Assembly: GCF_048128805.1 (NCBI RefSeq)
Contig: NC_135998.1
Span: forward strand, 10,898,656 to 10,962,655
Length of the DNA stretch: 64,000 nucleotides
Direction of reading: 5' to 3'
Source of the DNA: Centroberyx gerrardi
Lineage: Eukaryota; Chordata; Actinopteri; Beryciformes; Berycidae
The notes below the pieces were generated by a model. It did no database searches. It was not told the origin of the DNA and was given only the letters and a program-made list of their open reading frames with translations. Both the position numbers and the translations under genes were made by a program. Below, piece after piece: positions 14,131-27,549 of the stretch; the first letter of the stretch is position 1, and each line of letters begins with the position of its first letter.

Positions 14131-15751
14131 ACAACCCCCTTAACAGGGCCACTTTCTCTTTCCATGAAATAGATTGACCAGGTGAATCCAGGTAAAAGCT
14201 ACGATTCATCACAGATTCCACCAATAAAATCCTCTTCAACCTTGAAGGGGGATCACTGATAAGGATTGGCAGAGGATTTAATTGGTTTAGTCTGTTTGTA
14301 AGGAAATCACTATGCACGAAAATTGTTGCTGACTGCCTTGTTGATTTATCCGAACCAAAGCATCATACATGAATCCCTTCCCCCGTTCCCCCCAAATAAA
14401 ACTCAATGGGTGGGGAGTATTGTTCCAAAACAGATTACAGGTAGGCAGTGAGTTTTGAAAGCCAGAACTCTCAGCAGCTGGATAAATAATCGAGCCTTGA
14501 TCAACAACCCTATCAACCCCTTGTACACGACCTTGTGTTACCTAGTGCTCTGAGAGATGGAACAACCAGAGATTGCTATAACAGAGACACACACATTTGA
14601 ACATGATACCTTTGAACAATTAAGGCTTGCTTTCGGGCTCCCTGCTGCACACTTCTCTCCCTGCTGCACACTTCTTTAAATACCTACAAGTCAGCCACTA
14701 TATCAAAGCACAGCAGAGAGTACAACATTGCCCTCCAGAACACTTGATGGTGATATGATGCAAGAAAAGTGTAGCTCTAGAGGTTTCCTCTTTTGCCTAG
14801 GCAAGATTCATGAGCCTCACAGAATACAGAGCCCGTAATGTGAGGACTGAGTGGGAAACAGATCTGGAAAGCACGTTTGAGGATTCTGAATGTAAGCTTG
14901 CCACTAGCCAATAGAAGATGTAAGAGCGCTCAGGAATTCTCTTATAACAGCCGACATGAACTCTTACAATTTAAGTTTTTTTTTTCCTATAATTTAAGTT
15001 TTTAATTTAAGTTTACTTGACACCTGAATGCCCCCATAACATACTGTATATACTGTATATACATGTACATAATATAAATCAGTTATTCCAAATACTGTCC
15101 CAGATCCAAGACTTATACTGATACTGAGATTCTTTTATATTCTGGACATGCAAATATCTTGAGCAGCATTGTGGATCTATCTTGAGCATCACTGAAGACA
15201 TTGTTGGGGTGGAGATTCCAGCTGCTGCAGGACTATTTAGTTTTGCCAATCAGTGCCAAAAAAACAAAAATTTTATTAAATTAGCCTTAATTGCAACTAA
15301 CAACGGTATAGCTATATTCTAGAGAAATTAAGAGCCTCATAGTGTATCTGTATGGTTCAAAGAGTTGTCATCATATAAAACTTAAGAAAAAGTGTTTGAA
15401 ATGTTTTATCTCAGAAAGAAGCCATCTCTTTTTGAATAATGGAAATTCCTTCTGACTTTTATGCAAAATAAAGTAGGCCACTGCCATCTAATAATGGAGA
15501 TGGCAGTGGATAACTTTTTTGCTGCACCTGGGGTGGGAATACATTTTTGGCCAGCGTACAGGGCTAGGGACATAGATACAAAACTAGTTATGCCCCTTAA
15601 GCATTATGATGACAGACAATCAGGGCTCGACCCCCAGGGCCCAGTTGGACCTCGCCTGTCCAACTTGGAGTGTAAGCAAATTACTCACAGGGGCTTGGGT
15701 ACAGGCTATATGGCAAACGTTATGTAACACATTAAAGTTTTGTATGCCTTG
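14131..15751. other. intergenic, no gene seen
   Basis: AT-rich sequence with no recognisable coding or structural feature beyond short TATA-rich tracts (about 15046-15062). Confidence 0.6.
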
Positions 15752-17083
15752 TTAGGGCCCGAGCACCGACCGGTGCGAAGCCCTATTGTAATGCAAGGAA
15801 TTATTATTTTTCCCTCCAATGAATCGCATTTTTGAGGGGCTAAAGGTGCTCGAAAACGCACGCAACTTTGCACACGCCTCAGAGTGGTGAAAAATTACAT
15901 ATTTTATGCATCTTGCGCATGGGTGTGGCAAAATGGCTCAATAGCGCCCCCTACAAAATTAAAAAAAAATACCCCTCGCGCTACGTTTCACCTACATGTA
16001 CGAAATTTTGTAGGCACATGTATCATGTCCAGACTTAAAAAAAAACTCAATAGGTGCCATGACCTAAACCCAACAGGAAGTCAGCCATTTTGCATTTATT
16101 GTGGCATTTTTGGCATTTACAGGGGTCATACTTTAACGAACTCCTCCTAGGAGGTTAATCGGATCCACCTCAAACTTGCTCAGCGTATATAACAGACCTT
16201 GACGATGACAAGTTGGTAAAAACTTGAGTTTTCGTCCAACGGCGTGGGCCTGGCAAGGTATCGAATTTCCATGTTTCGCCACGAAACAGGAAGTGGTTTG
16301 TAACTCCACTGTACATGGTCAAATCTGCCCCAAACTTCACATGTTTGAGAAGTGTCCCGGCCTGAGCACATCTACAGGCCAATATTCAGTTATGGTCATA
16401 GCGCCACCTACTGGCAAAACAGGAAGTGGTGTGTAAGTCCACTGTACATGGTCAAATCTGCCCCAAACTTCACATGTTTGAGAAGTGTCCCGGCCTGAGC
16501 ACATCTACAGGCCAATATTCAGTTATGGTCATAGCGCCACCTACTGGCAAAACAGGAAGTGGTGTGTAAGTCCACTGTACATGGTCAAATCTGCCCCAAA
16601 CTTCACATGTTTGAGAAGTGTCCCGGCCTGAGCACATCTACAGGCCAATATTCAGTTATGGTCATAGCGCCACCTACTGGCAAAACAGGAAGTGGTGTGT
16701 AAGTCCACTGTACATGGTCAAATCTGCCCCAAACTTCACATGTTTGATGAGAGTCCCAGCTTCAAGACATCTACAGGCCAATATTCAGTTATAGTCATAG
16801 CGCCACCTACTGCCAACACAGGAAGTGGTTTGTAACTCGACTGTACATGGTCAAATCTGCCCCAAACTTCACACGTTTGATGAGAGTCCCGGCCTGAAGA
16901 CATCTACATGCCAATATTCAGTTATAGTCATAGCGCCACCTACTGGCAAAAGGAAATGTCATGTTTTATAATGAAAATTCAGAGCCGCGTCGACCGGTCG
17001 GTGTCCAGTAACGACGCAACGGCTGCGGCACACCCTGACATACAAGTGCGAGGGCCCAATCATCGCTGCTTGCAGCTTTAATT
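15752..17083. mobile_element. large dispersed element with internal 133-bp tandem array
   Basis: It starts near TTAGGGCCCGAGCACC and ends near GAGGGCCCAATCATCGCTGC. Both ends carry AGGGCCC, and a subterminal inverted repeat CACCGACCGGT (15764-15774) faces ACCGGTCGGTG (16993-17003). No transposase is visible. This end structure is that of a widespread teleost repeat; I cannot name the family with certainty. Confidence 0.62.
16270..16955. repeat. 133-bp tandem repeat array
   Basis: The landmark GCGCCACCTACTG recurs at 16401, 16534, 16667, 16800 and 16933, exactly 133 bp apart. The first three periods are almost identical; the later two are diverged. Each unit also has ACAGGAAGTGGT and CATGGTCAAATCTGCCCC. 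Confidence 0.93.
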
Positions 17084-17214
17084 TTGTTTTGTTTTTGTTG
17101 TTGTTCTTGTTCTTAACTTAATTTGCTGAGATTGTCTTAACCTGTAACCTGCATGGAGTAACCATCTGCATAAATCTTCTACCTTAGTATAAAATGTTCT
17201 GGTGGAGGGGAGGC

Positions 17215-17250
<36 letters not shown>

Positions 17251-20200
17251 TGTGTGTTGGGAGTCGGCTGGGGGGGTAATGGCTATATATGTTTTTTATA
17301 TGTTTTACATTTTGTTGTACTCGATGGGGTTATCTGGGTATTTGGTAAGGGTTCTTACTCCAGTCCTCTTCATTCTGTATGTGATGGGCCTAAAACGTCA
17401 GTAAATATATTGTTAAAATAAAAGACTGATGAAGACTGATTCATTCTACTTCATTTAACCTCTTTATAATAGTGTCCTGTCCAAAAAAAGGAAAAAAGGC
17501 CTCTTGACAGTATCAAGGGATAAAAACATACAGAATAGAGATGACAACAACATCAAATATAACTAGAATAACAATAAAGTTAAACAACAAAGTTAAGTAT
17601 CTAACCCTAACCCTAAGTAGGTATCCAATATGTAAAAGTGTCAATCAATGTTAAGTTAAAAAGTACCACGATTTGACTTTTATTCTATTGATCATCTTAA
17701 AAGAGTAGGTATCATTTATTTTTTATGTTGGATATCTCATTTTGGAATCAAACTCATCAGTTAGAAACAAGTTGGAAACAACAAACATTACAACAAGGCA
17801 GAATCACACCTATATTAGAATGGCAGACCGTGACACAACACAATACACAATTATTGCACAAATACACAGGTGCAAATGTAAAACATGTTCATGCTGTAGA
17901 TAGTCAGGGTTTGGCCACAGTTTTCAGTAACAACCATGTTAACTTAGCTGTTAAGTTTAAGTTTGCAAGATTCTAAAAGAAAAAAAAAAAAAAGTCCTCA
18001 GTAATTTTGTTCTGGGTTTCAGAGATTACAGGCACCTTAGCTCCTCAATTCTGCTCCTGGAGGGCCTCATTTCTGTTTATGACTCCGCTGGCATATTGTT
18101 TACTCTTGCCAAAATTTCGAATGGAGCAGAGGGTGTGAGGCTTAGGGGATAATTTAGAACGAAGCCTTCGGATTTGTCAGAATGTGCCACAAACCTCTGT
18201 ATGAGCGGCAGGAGAGGTATTTAGCTATGTAAATTTTTTGACAGGTCCAATTCACTTCTGCAGCAACAAGATGCCCATCTTTGGATATATGATAGGAGCG
18301 CTAATCTGAATCTAGCCTTAATACCAACAAAATCATCTGCTGGAGGAATAAGCATATCAATTCAGCACATATTATGCAGTAAAAATATCCAATCCAATCC
18401 CCTTAACAACAAAAGTGTGTGGTCACACATGCCTCTTGTGTTTGCTCAAAAAAAAAAAAAAAGAAAAAAACAGGGACACTCAGTTTTAGCTGTGCTACAT
18501 GCAAATCCTATGTCTTACTGAGGGCAACATCAGGAGAGAGGAGGTGCAGTCCAACAGCAGAGTGATTATGTCTGAGAACAAAGTGAATGAATTTCTGAGA
18601 ATGTATTGAGGGTGGTAAAATTGGATGTGCCCCCTCTCCCACCTCCTCTGAGGGTTTAATGCTGGTTCTGTGAGGCGGCGGAGCAGGAGATGAGCTGTTA
18701 GCATTCATGCGACTTGAAATCCTCCCATCCTGTGAGAGACAGATCAGAAAAATCTACCGGTGTGCTCACAGTGATCTGTGGACTACGCATGCTGCGTGGA
18801 CACAAGCCCAGCTCAACCTGGATGACAGTGTTGCATGTTGAAATGTTCAAAACACAGAGTGACTTCAAGTGACATCACTGATGATGTTGTATGTACCGCC
18901 AGCGTCCAAATGTGAAAAAAGATTGTTAAACAGTTCAGTGTTGTCATGCTGCATTACATAAACATCCAATGAGTTGAAATTTTGATAAGGTTTTACGTAT
19001 TTATCTTGTGGCAGGATTTCAAGGCTACGTGTTTTTCCATGTGAAATGGAAAAGGGCTTGGTACTCAGTGTTTGGCCTAGGCAGCATATATTTTGAAACT
19101 CCACTTTAGCATTATGGTTTGCATCTAGACAACCTTTTAAATCTTAAAATATGCCCTTTCTCCTATGAGGACTGGGCATGTAAATGCTCAGAAAAAAAAA
19201 TTCTGACAAAGATGAAAAGCCATATGCTTTTAGTCACCATGGTTACAGTGAATAGAGGGATTTTGTCCCTAAAAGATGTGGAAACACACATTTAGTGAAA
19301 TTTGGGTCATGTGGGAAGGAGGAGGGCAATAATCGTCAAAATGGAACATGTCGGACAAACTTGGGCCATATGGGAATATGACATACATTGAATGGAAGCA
19401 TTTAAGTGCATCCATTTAAGATCATTTAGCCACTGGAGAATAAAGAGTATGGCCTCGACAGCAATTCCACATCTGTGAAAGAATGCTCATATACTGTATA
19501 AGGGAGTATGCACACGGGAAGCCTGAAGAAAACATGAGGAAAAAATATTAAAAGAAGTCATAAAAGGATAATTCAGGTTATTTTTAACCTGGGCCTTATT
19601 TTCCTAGTTTTTGTCATCATGATGATTGATTGTGTTGAAAATGTCATCGTTTACTTAGCTTCAGTTAAACACATCCACAGGGCAAACACACTCTCCAACA
19701 GTTGAAAAAAAAGCCATTAAAAACACATCCTTTCAACACAGTAACACTCACACTACATTTACATGTCTCTGCGATTTAACAATTATCACATTAATCATGC
19801 CATTTCAGGTATAATAGTCCATTTGCTACTTTTTAGTTTGCTGACACACAGCTTGTTTACTCTACTGGCTGCCGGTTTTCTGCTGCGTTCAAGTCATATC
19901 GGAAGAAGCAGCAGAACGGGCTTTCGTTGCCTCAGCTCAGAAGCGTTCTTGATGTTTTACTTACTGACAGAAAAATGTCCGCACTCACGTAGCATGTATT
20001 TATGACGAGTTTCAGCCCTTGGCCTTCCTCAGTGGAAGAGCTGAAACGCGTACGTTACTGTCATAAATACACATTTACAACGATGGCAAGTTACAAAAGC
20101 AAGTTACTGCAGGCTGTGTCTGGTAATTTTTTTTCAAAATCCAGTACATTATCTGAATATTGTCTGTGTTGTGTATCTTGACTCATAGCTAATTTACTCT

Positions 20201-20284
20201 TATGTTATTGTTTGCTGGCCCTCTCCATATTGGTCCAGGATGGATGTGCACTTCATTTGCCAGAACATCTGCATTGTTGTGTGA

Positions 20285-20336
<52 letters not shown>

Positions 20337-20559
20337 GTGTGTGTGTGTGCATGTGCACGTGTGTGCATGCACAAATGAGAGAGAGGAGGTCATAAATGGC
20401 CCCGAAGATCTAAGCCAAGGGCCCTAGGATGGGTTAACTTGACCGTGAAGATACACTGTAGTTCATTCCAGGTATGAGCTAACCCAACTGTCACTCCGAC
20501 CACTCCCGTAATCCATGATCAGGTTTTGTAGGTTCCAAACCTCCACCTCCAGTTTCATG
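17084..20559. other. intergenic, repeats only
   Basis: GT tract (17218-17247), poly-A runs (about 17977 and 18447), a GT tract (20286-20349), and an inverted repeat at 19994-20074 whose arms share GTATTTATGAC and GTTTCAGC. No gene seen. Confidence 0.6.
20286..20349. repeat. GT microsatellite
   Basis: About 30 GT units with a single GC interruption. Confidence 0.9.
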
Positions 20560-20990
20560 TGCAACAACCAGATTATCTATGTGGGTTTTGAAAATGAATT
20601 TATCATCAATCTCAAAGATTTATGATCAGGGGCATGCTCAATGGGAGTTTAGAGACATTTTATATATTATTTTTATAATATTATATAGTCAGGCTCAGGA
20701 AAGCAACACAGAGTTATCAGAATTCAACACAAGTTTGAGACCAATAACAGCATTCTGGAGATCATTGAAGGGAAGTTGTAGGTTCTCAATGGCCGATTGC
20801 TTAGAATCAGTGCAACAGTACAAAACCGTATCATCTGCATAAAGGTTTTTTTTTTACAGGCGTTTATCAAGGAGGTGATGCCATTAATAAAAACAGTAAA
20901 GAAGACTGGGCCTAATATCAATCCTTGTGGAACTCCTTTAGTTATCCTTAAAAACAAACATCCCCCACACTGAGATCTATCCAATCATTT
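20560..20990 (-). pseudogene. LINE reverse transcriptase fragment, frameshifted
   Basis: The minus strand encodes TKGVPQGLILGPVFFTVFI (RT motif). After a frameshift in an A-run near 20845-20855 it continues LYADDTVLYC (the catalytic YADD box), FNDLQNAVIGLKLVLNSDNS, and further on IDDKFIFKTHIDNL. This is the palm domain of a non-LTR retrotransposon, with stops and a frameshift. The clade is not resolved. Confidence 0.8.
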
Positions 20991-23762
20991 TCAAACCACA
21001 TGCAGCAGTAGCATCAAAACCTCAAAAAAAAAAAAAGAACATCTAGAAATAAGGAAATTAGGAATTCAATGTAAGCATTAAGACGGGACAGGGAAACAGG
21101 CCATTGTAATTGCTATTTCACCTTTTTATTAGTGGTCATTTTACTGCTGTGGTGGCGCAGCCCTGCTGAATGAATACAGAGAGATCACATCAAATGTTCT
21201 ACATCCATAAATGGAGACAAAACCATTACTAAGTGGGACCATCTATTTCGACGTACAAGATCATTATAGCAAAACAGTGACCGTGGCTGGCAAAGGGAAT
21301 AGAAAATCAGTTTTCATTGATATAGAGTCACACTGAGATTAATGTGGTCAATTAGAAAAAGGACAGAATAGGACCAATTATTATTGTGCAAAAGAAACAT
21401 CTGATGTCTCATTAGCTGAGTAGAGATGAATGATTTGTTCACTAGCAGTAAGAGAGAAGAGAGAGACAGACAGGCAGACAGACAGAGAGACAGAGAGATA
21501 CAGAGAGAAAATAAGTGAGATGAAGAAACAGAGAAAGTATGAAGAGAGATGGGGATAAATAACAGCAAGAGAGGAACAGACAGTGTGAGATTGGGAAACA
21601 GTGATAGAGAGCGAGAGAGAGAAAGAGACAGAGGTAGTGGCGAAGCCGAAGAGAGCCAGCAGTCTCTTGCCATTTTTTGGCCAGCACTTCCAGTTCATGT
21701 TTAAACAGGGGCTCCGCCTGCTGATGGCCTCTGTGATTTAGTGTGAGCAGCAGGCTGTGAATGACTCATCTGTGAAACCCAGGGTGATGTAACTGTGAAT
21801 GACTCCCGTCCTGCTCCTGCTCCTGCTCCTGCTCGGATGAGGAAAAGGGAACAACACTTCCGAAGAGATGAAAAAGTAAAGAGAGAGAATTAGGACTTTG
21901 ATAGCTCTCTCCCGGTGCTGCAGTTCACATTCTGGAAGCTTGAATGAGCTCTGATGGGTTTTGAGGGGCTGTCCAAACCGCCGCCTGCCTGCCTAATGAA
22001 CATGGATGATGATAATTCTCACTTCCCTCAGGTTTCAACTGTTGTGCTTTCCCTGCGTTACACCCATTGGCACTCGAGCATTGCACTGACTGCTAATTAG
22101 GCTGTCATCACCAATGACAGCTCCTGTCGCTTGATCACAGGCAAGATGTCTTAATCTGAATTGATACAGACACACACGGAAAGGTACACAGACACGCTCA
22201 CAAGCACGCACACACACACCCACACACACACACAGCAGATCATTTTCCCAAAACTATCCCAAAACACCTGGGCTTTGAACAAGGGTTAGAATTGCATTGG
22301 AAACCAGAGAAATTATCTAACATCACTGGCATATTTTTTTTCCAAATATCCTCTGGATATTTCTTATCCAGAGTGACTTACAAAAAGTATTTAATTCTTG
22401 TATCACCAACCCTGCACGCAAGCCAAATCGTGAATGCAACAGACATAACAACAGTGCTGAGATGACTGGTTGACATGCCGTAACCTTCGGGTGTTACAGA
22501 TTAAAATCCAATGCATCCAAACATAGCTAAATCTCTTTCACGTCTCATCTGGCTAACTGAGTAATCCTGCCTCTTGAAATACACCCTGCCTCACCTTCTA
22601 AAGCATACAATTCCCCTTCTAGATGTAGTAATGTATGTGTGGATTATCACTTAAAACCTTGTTCGGCTTAGACATGCAGAATTCCTTGACATGCAGTTTT
22701 ATAAAGCCATGGAAGGGTTTTGCCTTTTCCAGCACGATAGTCTTCTGAAGCAACTGGATAATCGGGGTTAAGTGCCTTGCTTAATGACAAAGTAATGGTA
22801 GTTGCTCAGGCAAAGATATTTTCGGTGTGTTGTGCATTTTTAAAATCAATAGCACATTTTCCACCAAATACAGTAAATGTACAGGTCTCAGTGGCATTTG
22901 TGCAATAGTATAAGAACTCAGTAAGAAGAACAATACAGTACATACTCAGACATGGTATGAATCATCAAACATTCAATCTCTGTATACATTCACACAGCAT
23001 AGCATTTTGCTATGGCAGCTGCTAGGGACATCACCTCTCTGAGCATAAACCTGGAAGATGGGCTCATTTGAGAGAGAAGAGTTATCAGAAAGCATCTCAC
23101 CCACACAGCCACTGATAGCTGCAATCAGGAGAAGAAGGAAGAAGGGGACTCAAGAGGCCAGCTCGTCAGCTCTGATAAGGCCTTTTGTATCACCTCTGAT
23201 TGGGTTGGAATACTTAGAAGGTGCACTGTAATGATAGTCATCTAGCCTAGTGTGTGTGTGTGTGCGTGCGTGTGTGTGTGTGTGGTGTGTCTGAGTGTCT
23301 GTTGTATGTGTGTGTATGAGAGCAAGGGAGAGACAGACAAAGCAAGGATCTGTGCAAGGATCTGTGTAAGTCAAGAACAAGGGAAATGTAAACACAATAT
23401 CACAGACCATCATCCATCAAGAAATTAAATCTAATGTCGCCTAACATAAAATGTAACCGCAAACGCTTTTTCATTTGCAAGTGAGATAGACATTTCACTG
23501 ATTCTCTTATTCAGAGTGATTTAAAATAGATCAACATTGTTTGAAGCAACTTACAGTAACGAGGTTAAGGGTCAAAGCTGCAACAGCCTCACAACAGAGA
23601 AATTTAACTAATTTTTATCAGATTACACAAACATGCCCAAAATGACCTAAGAAACATTTGACCACAGTCCCATCACACCTCAGTGTGTGTGTGTGTGTGT
23701 GTGTGTGCTTGTGTGTATTGATGGCAGGTGGGGTGTGCAGACAGTGAAAGAATGAAAAAGAG

Positions 23763-23809
<47 letters not shown>

Positions 23810-25057
23810 GCCAACTCATTCATCTATTTTAGGTCTGTGTGCCGTTGTTTTCTGGGGCATTATTTTGACTATTGATGGGAGTGGATGGCTAGTGTTTTTT
23901 GACTTACAGCATGCCACTGGATTCCCAGAAAGCTCTTTGGCATCATGGAGCTGTCAGAACGTAGAAGATCAAACCCAGCTGAGCATGCTGCAAGTCGTCA
24001 TGCCCGCAGAGGAAAGAAGCCATCCTAATATTAGCTGATGATACTGTTATATGAAGAGTTTCAATCCATTCCAAAATGAGATATTCACCATCTATGTGAC
24101 CCCTACAGGTACTCTGACGACTCTGCTTGCTGACAATCAAATAAAACTTACAATAGAACATTATGAAATTATTTGAAATTATTAGTTATCCTGGAGCCTG
24201 ATCATCTGTGTTTTTTAAAATATGAACATCAGGTGACATTTGGTCAAAATACAGGGTTTTGGAATGAAACCCTTGATATATACAATGTGATTTTAGAAAT
24301 TAGGAATTTGTGTCTTTGCATAGCTTTCTGAGACACATATGCATGTTCATATTTCAGCAGATGAGCCAGTAAACGGCGGCACAGAGCGCAGTGCCACTGG
24401 AGCAGGAAGGGGTTCAGTGTCTTGCTCATGACAGGTACATGATAAAACAGGGCAAGGTAATACCAGTGATAGGCAAAATGTCACACTACCTCACGCAGTC
24501 CTGCCACAGAATGAATGTCAACCACACGTCATTTAAACTAGTATAGCCTTACTATCCTATTTTTCTTAAAACAAGTGTACAGATGTGGTGGAAGATCACT
24601 TCTTTCTTGATTATGTCAATATATGTGTTGGTTTTTTTTTGTTTTTTGTTTTTTTTAAGTTTTTCAAGTTTGAGTTGAAGTGGACTAATTATCTAGACCT
24701 AGACCAAGATTAAATGACTTGTTATAATGACATTTTCTACAATGTTCATGTACTTTTCAATCTGTTTATCTGTTCAATCAGTACAATTGCTTGTTATTCT
24801 AGTTAAGGGAGAAAATGTTGTGTCTAATTTTAAGTATCTGAGTGTAACTACTGCTTATCACCTGCCTGTTAATAAAAATGCTAACATGTTGTTTAATTTT
24901 CCTCCATTGCAACCAAATTATTCATGCATTCTATATTTGTTTCACACTTATCATATTGTAGGTCTAGTTGGTCCCAAGCAGGAAAAAACAACAACAAAAA
25001 ACATACTAAGACCACTCCATAGTCTGCTCCATAGTCTTTCCATTACCAGCTCAAAGT
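20991..25057. other. intergenic, repeats only
   Basis: GA/CAGA-rich low complexity (21455-21640), (CTGCTC)n (21809-21834), CA/GT tracts (22205-22234, 23251-23281, 23682-23804). Pieces of a fish repeat with TTATCCAGAGTGACTTACA and GGGTTAAGTGCCTTGCT lie at 22340-22385, 22765-22785 and about 23500-23600. No gene seen. Confidence 0.55.
23682..23804. repeat. facing GT and CA microsatellites
   Basis: About 13 GT units, a 55-nt spacer, then about 20 CA units: mutually complementary arms that could form a long hairpin. Confidence 0.88.

Positions 25058-25118
<61 letters not shown>
25058..25118. repeat. (GATA)15 tetranucleotide repeat
   Basis: An uninterrupted GATA run of about 61 bp. Confidence 0.95.
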
Positions 25119-25790
25119 GACTAATGTGAACAGACACAGGTAGAAAACGAAGATGGAAGATTTGCTTTGTGAGATATTTCAGATCCAGGTGTGCTATGCA
25201 GATAAATGCACAAAAGAGGGGCCAACAGCTCAGCTCAGTGCTAGATGCCAGAAGGGAAACTTAATAGATTTTTCTGCTATCTGTTTGATGGTATGTTGTT
25301 GGCAGAGAAAGAGAGGCACCCACAAAGCAGAACAGAGCCTGAAAGCTGGGTCACTCTCTAGTACAACTGTGAAGATGCACACTTAAGGTCAACAAGGTGT
25401 CTTGAAGGAGAACATTACCTAGATGGAATTTCTCACCGGAGAGCTGGAGAAACTATGCAGAGGACAAAGGTTTGACTCCACTTCAGTGCTGCTGCCTGTG
25501 CCAGAGCAGCACATCTCACCCCACTCACACATCTTTGAGAGCTATTTTCTCCCCTTATCAAGTTAGAACCCAGCTGTTGATGACAGGGCCTTGCCTTTGG
25601 GTGGAGACAAAATCTTCAAAGTTTGTGAGGCCTACTTCATTTTGGCCTTGGAACGGAAAGCTGCAAGAGTTGTATGGAAGGCCTCCACTGTCTCCTAAAG
25701 CTTCATCCCCTCTGGACTACATATGGAGAGAAACACTAGACACTCTTAAAATCATCCGCTGTGGGATAGTTGGGTTGCAGAGGTCTTTAA

Positions 25791-26270
25791 AGACCCCATG
25801 AAGTTGCATGGAGAACGTGATTTACTTCCATGTATTGACGTATTTCCAGATGAAGCAGAAAGTTAGGGCAGGAAGTGTCAGTGGGAGGGACTACACTACA
25901 CTCAGTTGTGGAGGAATATTCTCCGCCTCCGTCGCCTTGTCTGGGAAAATAGTTGTAGGTGAAGTGCAGCCAAAAACACCTTTGCTCCATACTGCTAGCG
26001 GAACTGAGCTTGCATGCTCGAAAAAACATGGTGGGGGGAATAATTCCAACAGTTATCAAAATGTCATTGGATGAAATTTGTATATGCCCCCAAGTGTCAT
26101 CAACAGAAATGTGTTGTTTACCAGAAAGAGACATTCTGTTAATTTTAATATAAAATTTCTAGAAATCAACATTTCTTCTCATTTTTTGGCTTGTTTTAGA
26201 GGATAGATGTACACTAAGTCCAGCAGCATCGGCAAAAAGGAAAAACAACATTTTTCATTTCATGGGGTCT
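25791..26270. mobile_element. piggyBac-like MITE with TTAA target duplication
   Basis: Terminal inverted repeats AGACCCCATGAA ... TTCATGGGGTCT, each immediately flanked by TTAA (25787-25790 and 26271-26274). TTAA duplication is the piggyBac hallmark. The 480-bp interior has no transposase. The inverted identity continues outward for three more bases, giving TCTTTAAAGACCCCATGAA on both sides. Confidence 0.75.
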
Positions 26271-26274
26271 TTAA

Positions 26275-27027
26275 AGATCAGCGAAGGCAGGAAAACAAGC
26301 TCCACAAGGGAGAGCAATAAGCTCACTGCCAATAAGCAGACTTGTCAACCTATAAAGAATGAAGGCTGTGATGAAGGCAGAGGAAGAGGAGCCCTACCAG
26401 AGCAAGTGTTGGCATTGTGGAAGGAATACATGATAAACTATGAACAAGAGTCCATTACTTTATGGCCAGCACAGAGCAGGAGGACAAGGTAGGGGGAGAG
26501 GGGAATAGAAAGACATCTGTAAATCATGAGAGTATATCACCTCTAAAGCTGTCCCTGCCATCTCCAAATGTAATGTTGGATGTGTAATGAACTGCAACAC
26601 TGTGGACTGAAGCTAAGGAGAGAAGCAGTGCCTGACTACACAGTTATTAAGTTATCATATCATATCCTACTTTTATTATATTGAAAGCCTTTGATATTTA
26701 AGCAAGATACAGCAGTATGGAGAATGTACACCAGCTACTCTTGCTGAAGAGAGCTAGATTCATTGGTTAGGGTTTCATTTTGTGTATCCCATGTGACAAT
26801 TCATTATTTGAGGTATCTTAAATGATTTAACTAACATGATGACGTTTGTGTTTGAAATAATAACAAATATGTTATATCTATCGTCATTCTTTACTTAACA
26901 GCTTTCATTTGGTTTGATATATTGTACAACTTACACTAACCGGCCACTTCATTAGGTACACCTTACTCTGCTGTATAGGTGGGAGAGTAAGGGAAAGCAA
27001 GCCTAGTGGGAGTATTGTAATACGGAC
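26275..27027. other. intergenic, no gene seen
   Basis: Nothing recognised except CGGCCACTTCATTAGGTACACC (26940-26961), a motif common in fish dispersed repeats. Confidence 0.5.
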
Positions 27028-27180
27028 TTTGGTGTACTACAAGGCTCTGTTCTGGGCCCGTTGCTTTTCTCTATTTACATGCTACTTCTTGGTGAAACTA
27101 TCTGTTAATTTGGAATCAACTTTCACTGCTATGCCAATGACACTCAACTCTATACACATATTAAACTGAATGACCACTCC
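27028..27180 (+). pseudogene. LINE (L2-like) reverse transcriptase fragment
   Basis: The + strand encodes FGVLQGSVLGPLLFSIYMLLLG, a stop, then FGINFHCYANDTQLYTH. This matches the RT motifs GVPQGSVLGP and FHCYADDTQLY typical of L2-clade LINEs, with the catalytic YADD changed to YAND. Dead fragment. Confidence 0.78.
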
Positions 27181-27507
27181 CAATTCCTAAAAGGCGCACT
27201 TATCTGAAGTCAAACGTTAGATGCCCCTAAAATTCCTGCTCCTCAATGCTGTTGGACCAGCTAGACCGAGGTATCTTTTTGAGAACACTACTGTAAATTT
27301 TAACATTTGCTGAGTGCTGCTATCAAAAATTTTGGCACATCATTACTAAAACTGAATTTTATCATCTTTGCAATATTGCTAAAATTCGACCCATATTAAC
27401 AATGGCAGACATGGAAACCGTAGTACATGTATTTGTATCATGGAGACTTGCCACTTTTCTTTGGTAGAGGATTTTCACTTTTAGGATGCATACTTGTATA
27501 TTATTTC

Positions 27508-27549
27508 GTATGTATGTATGTATGTATGTATGTATGTATGTATGTATGT
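27508..27549. repeat. (TATG)n tetranucleotide repeat
   Basis: About ten TATG units. Confidence 0.93.

Noticed and set aside
13529..14143. 204-codon open frame on the + strand
   Set aside because: Low-complexity Pro/Ser/Leu translation of pyrimidine-rich DNA, with overlapping open frames and no domain. Treated as a repeat.
16270..16955. Regularly spaced repeats that might suggest a CRISPR array
   Set aside because: The whole 133-bp unit is repeated without unique spacers, and the genome is a vertebrate.
17600..17616. Telomere-like CTAACCCTAACCCTAA
   Set aside because: Only about 2.5 units; not an interstitial telomere array.
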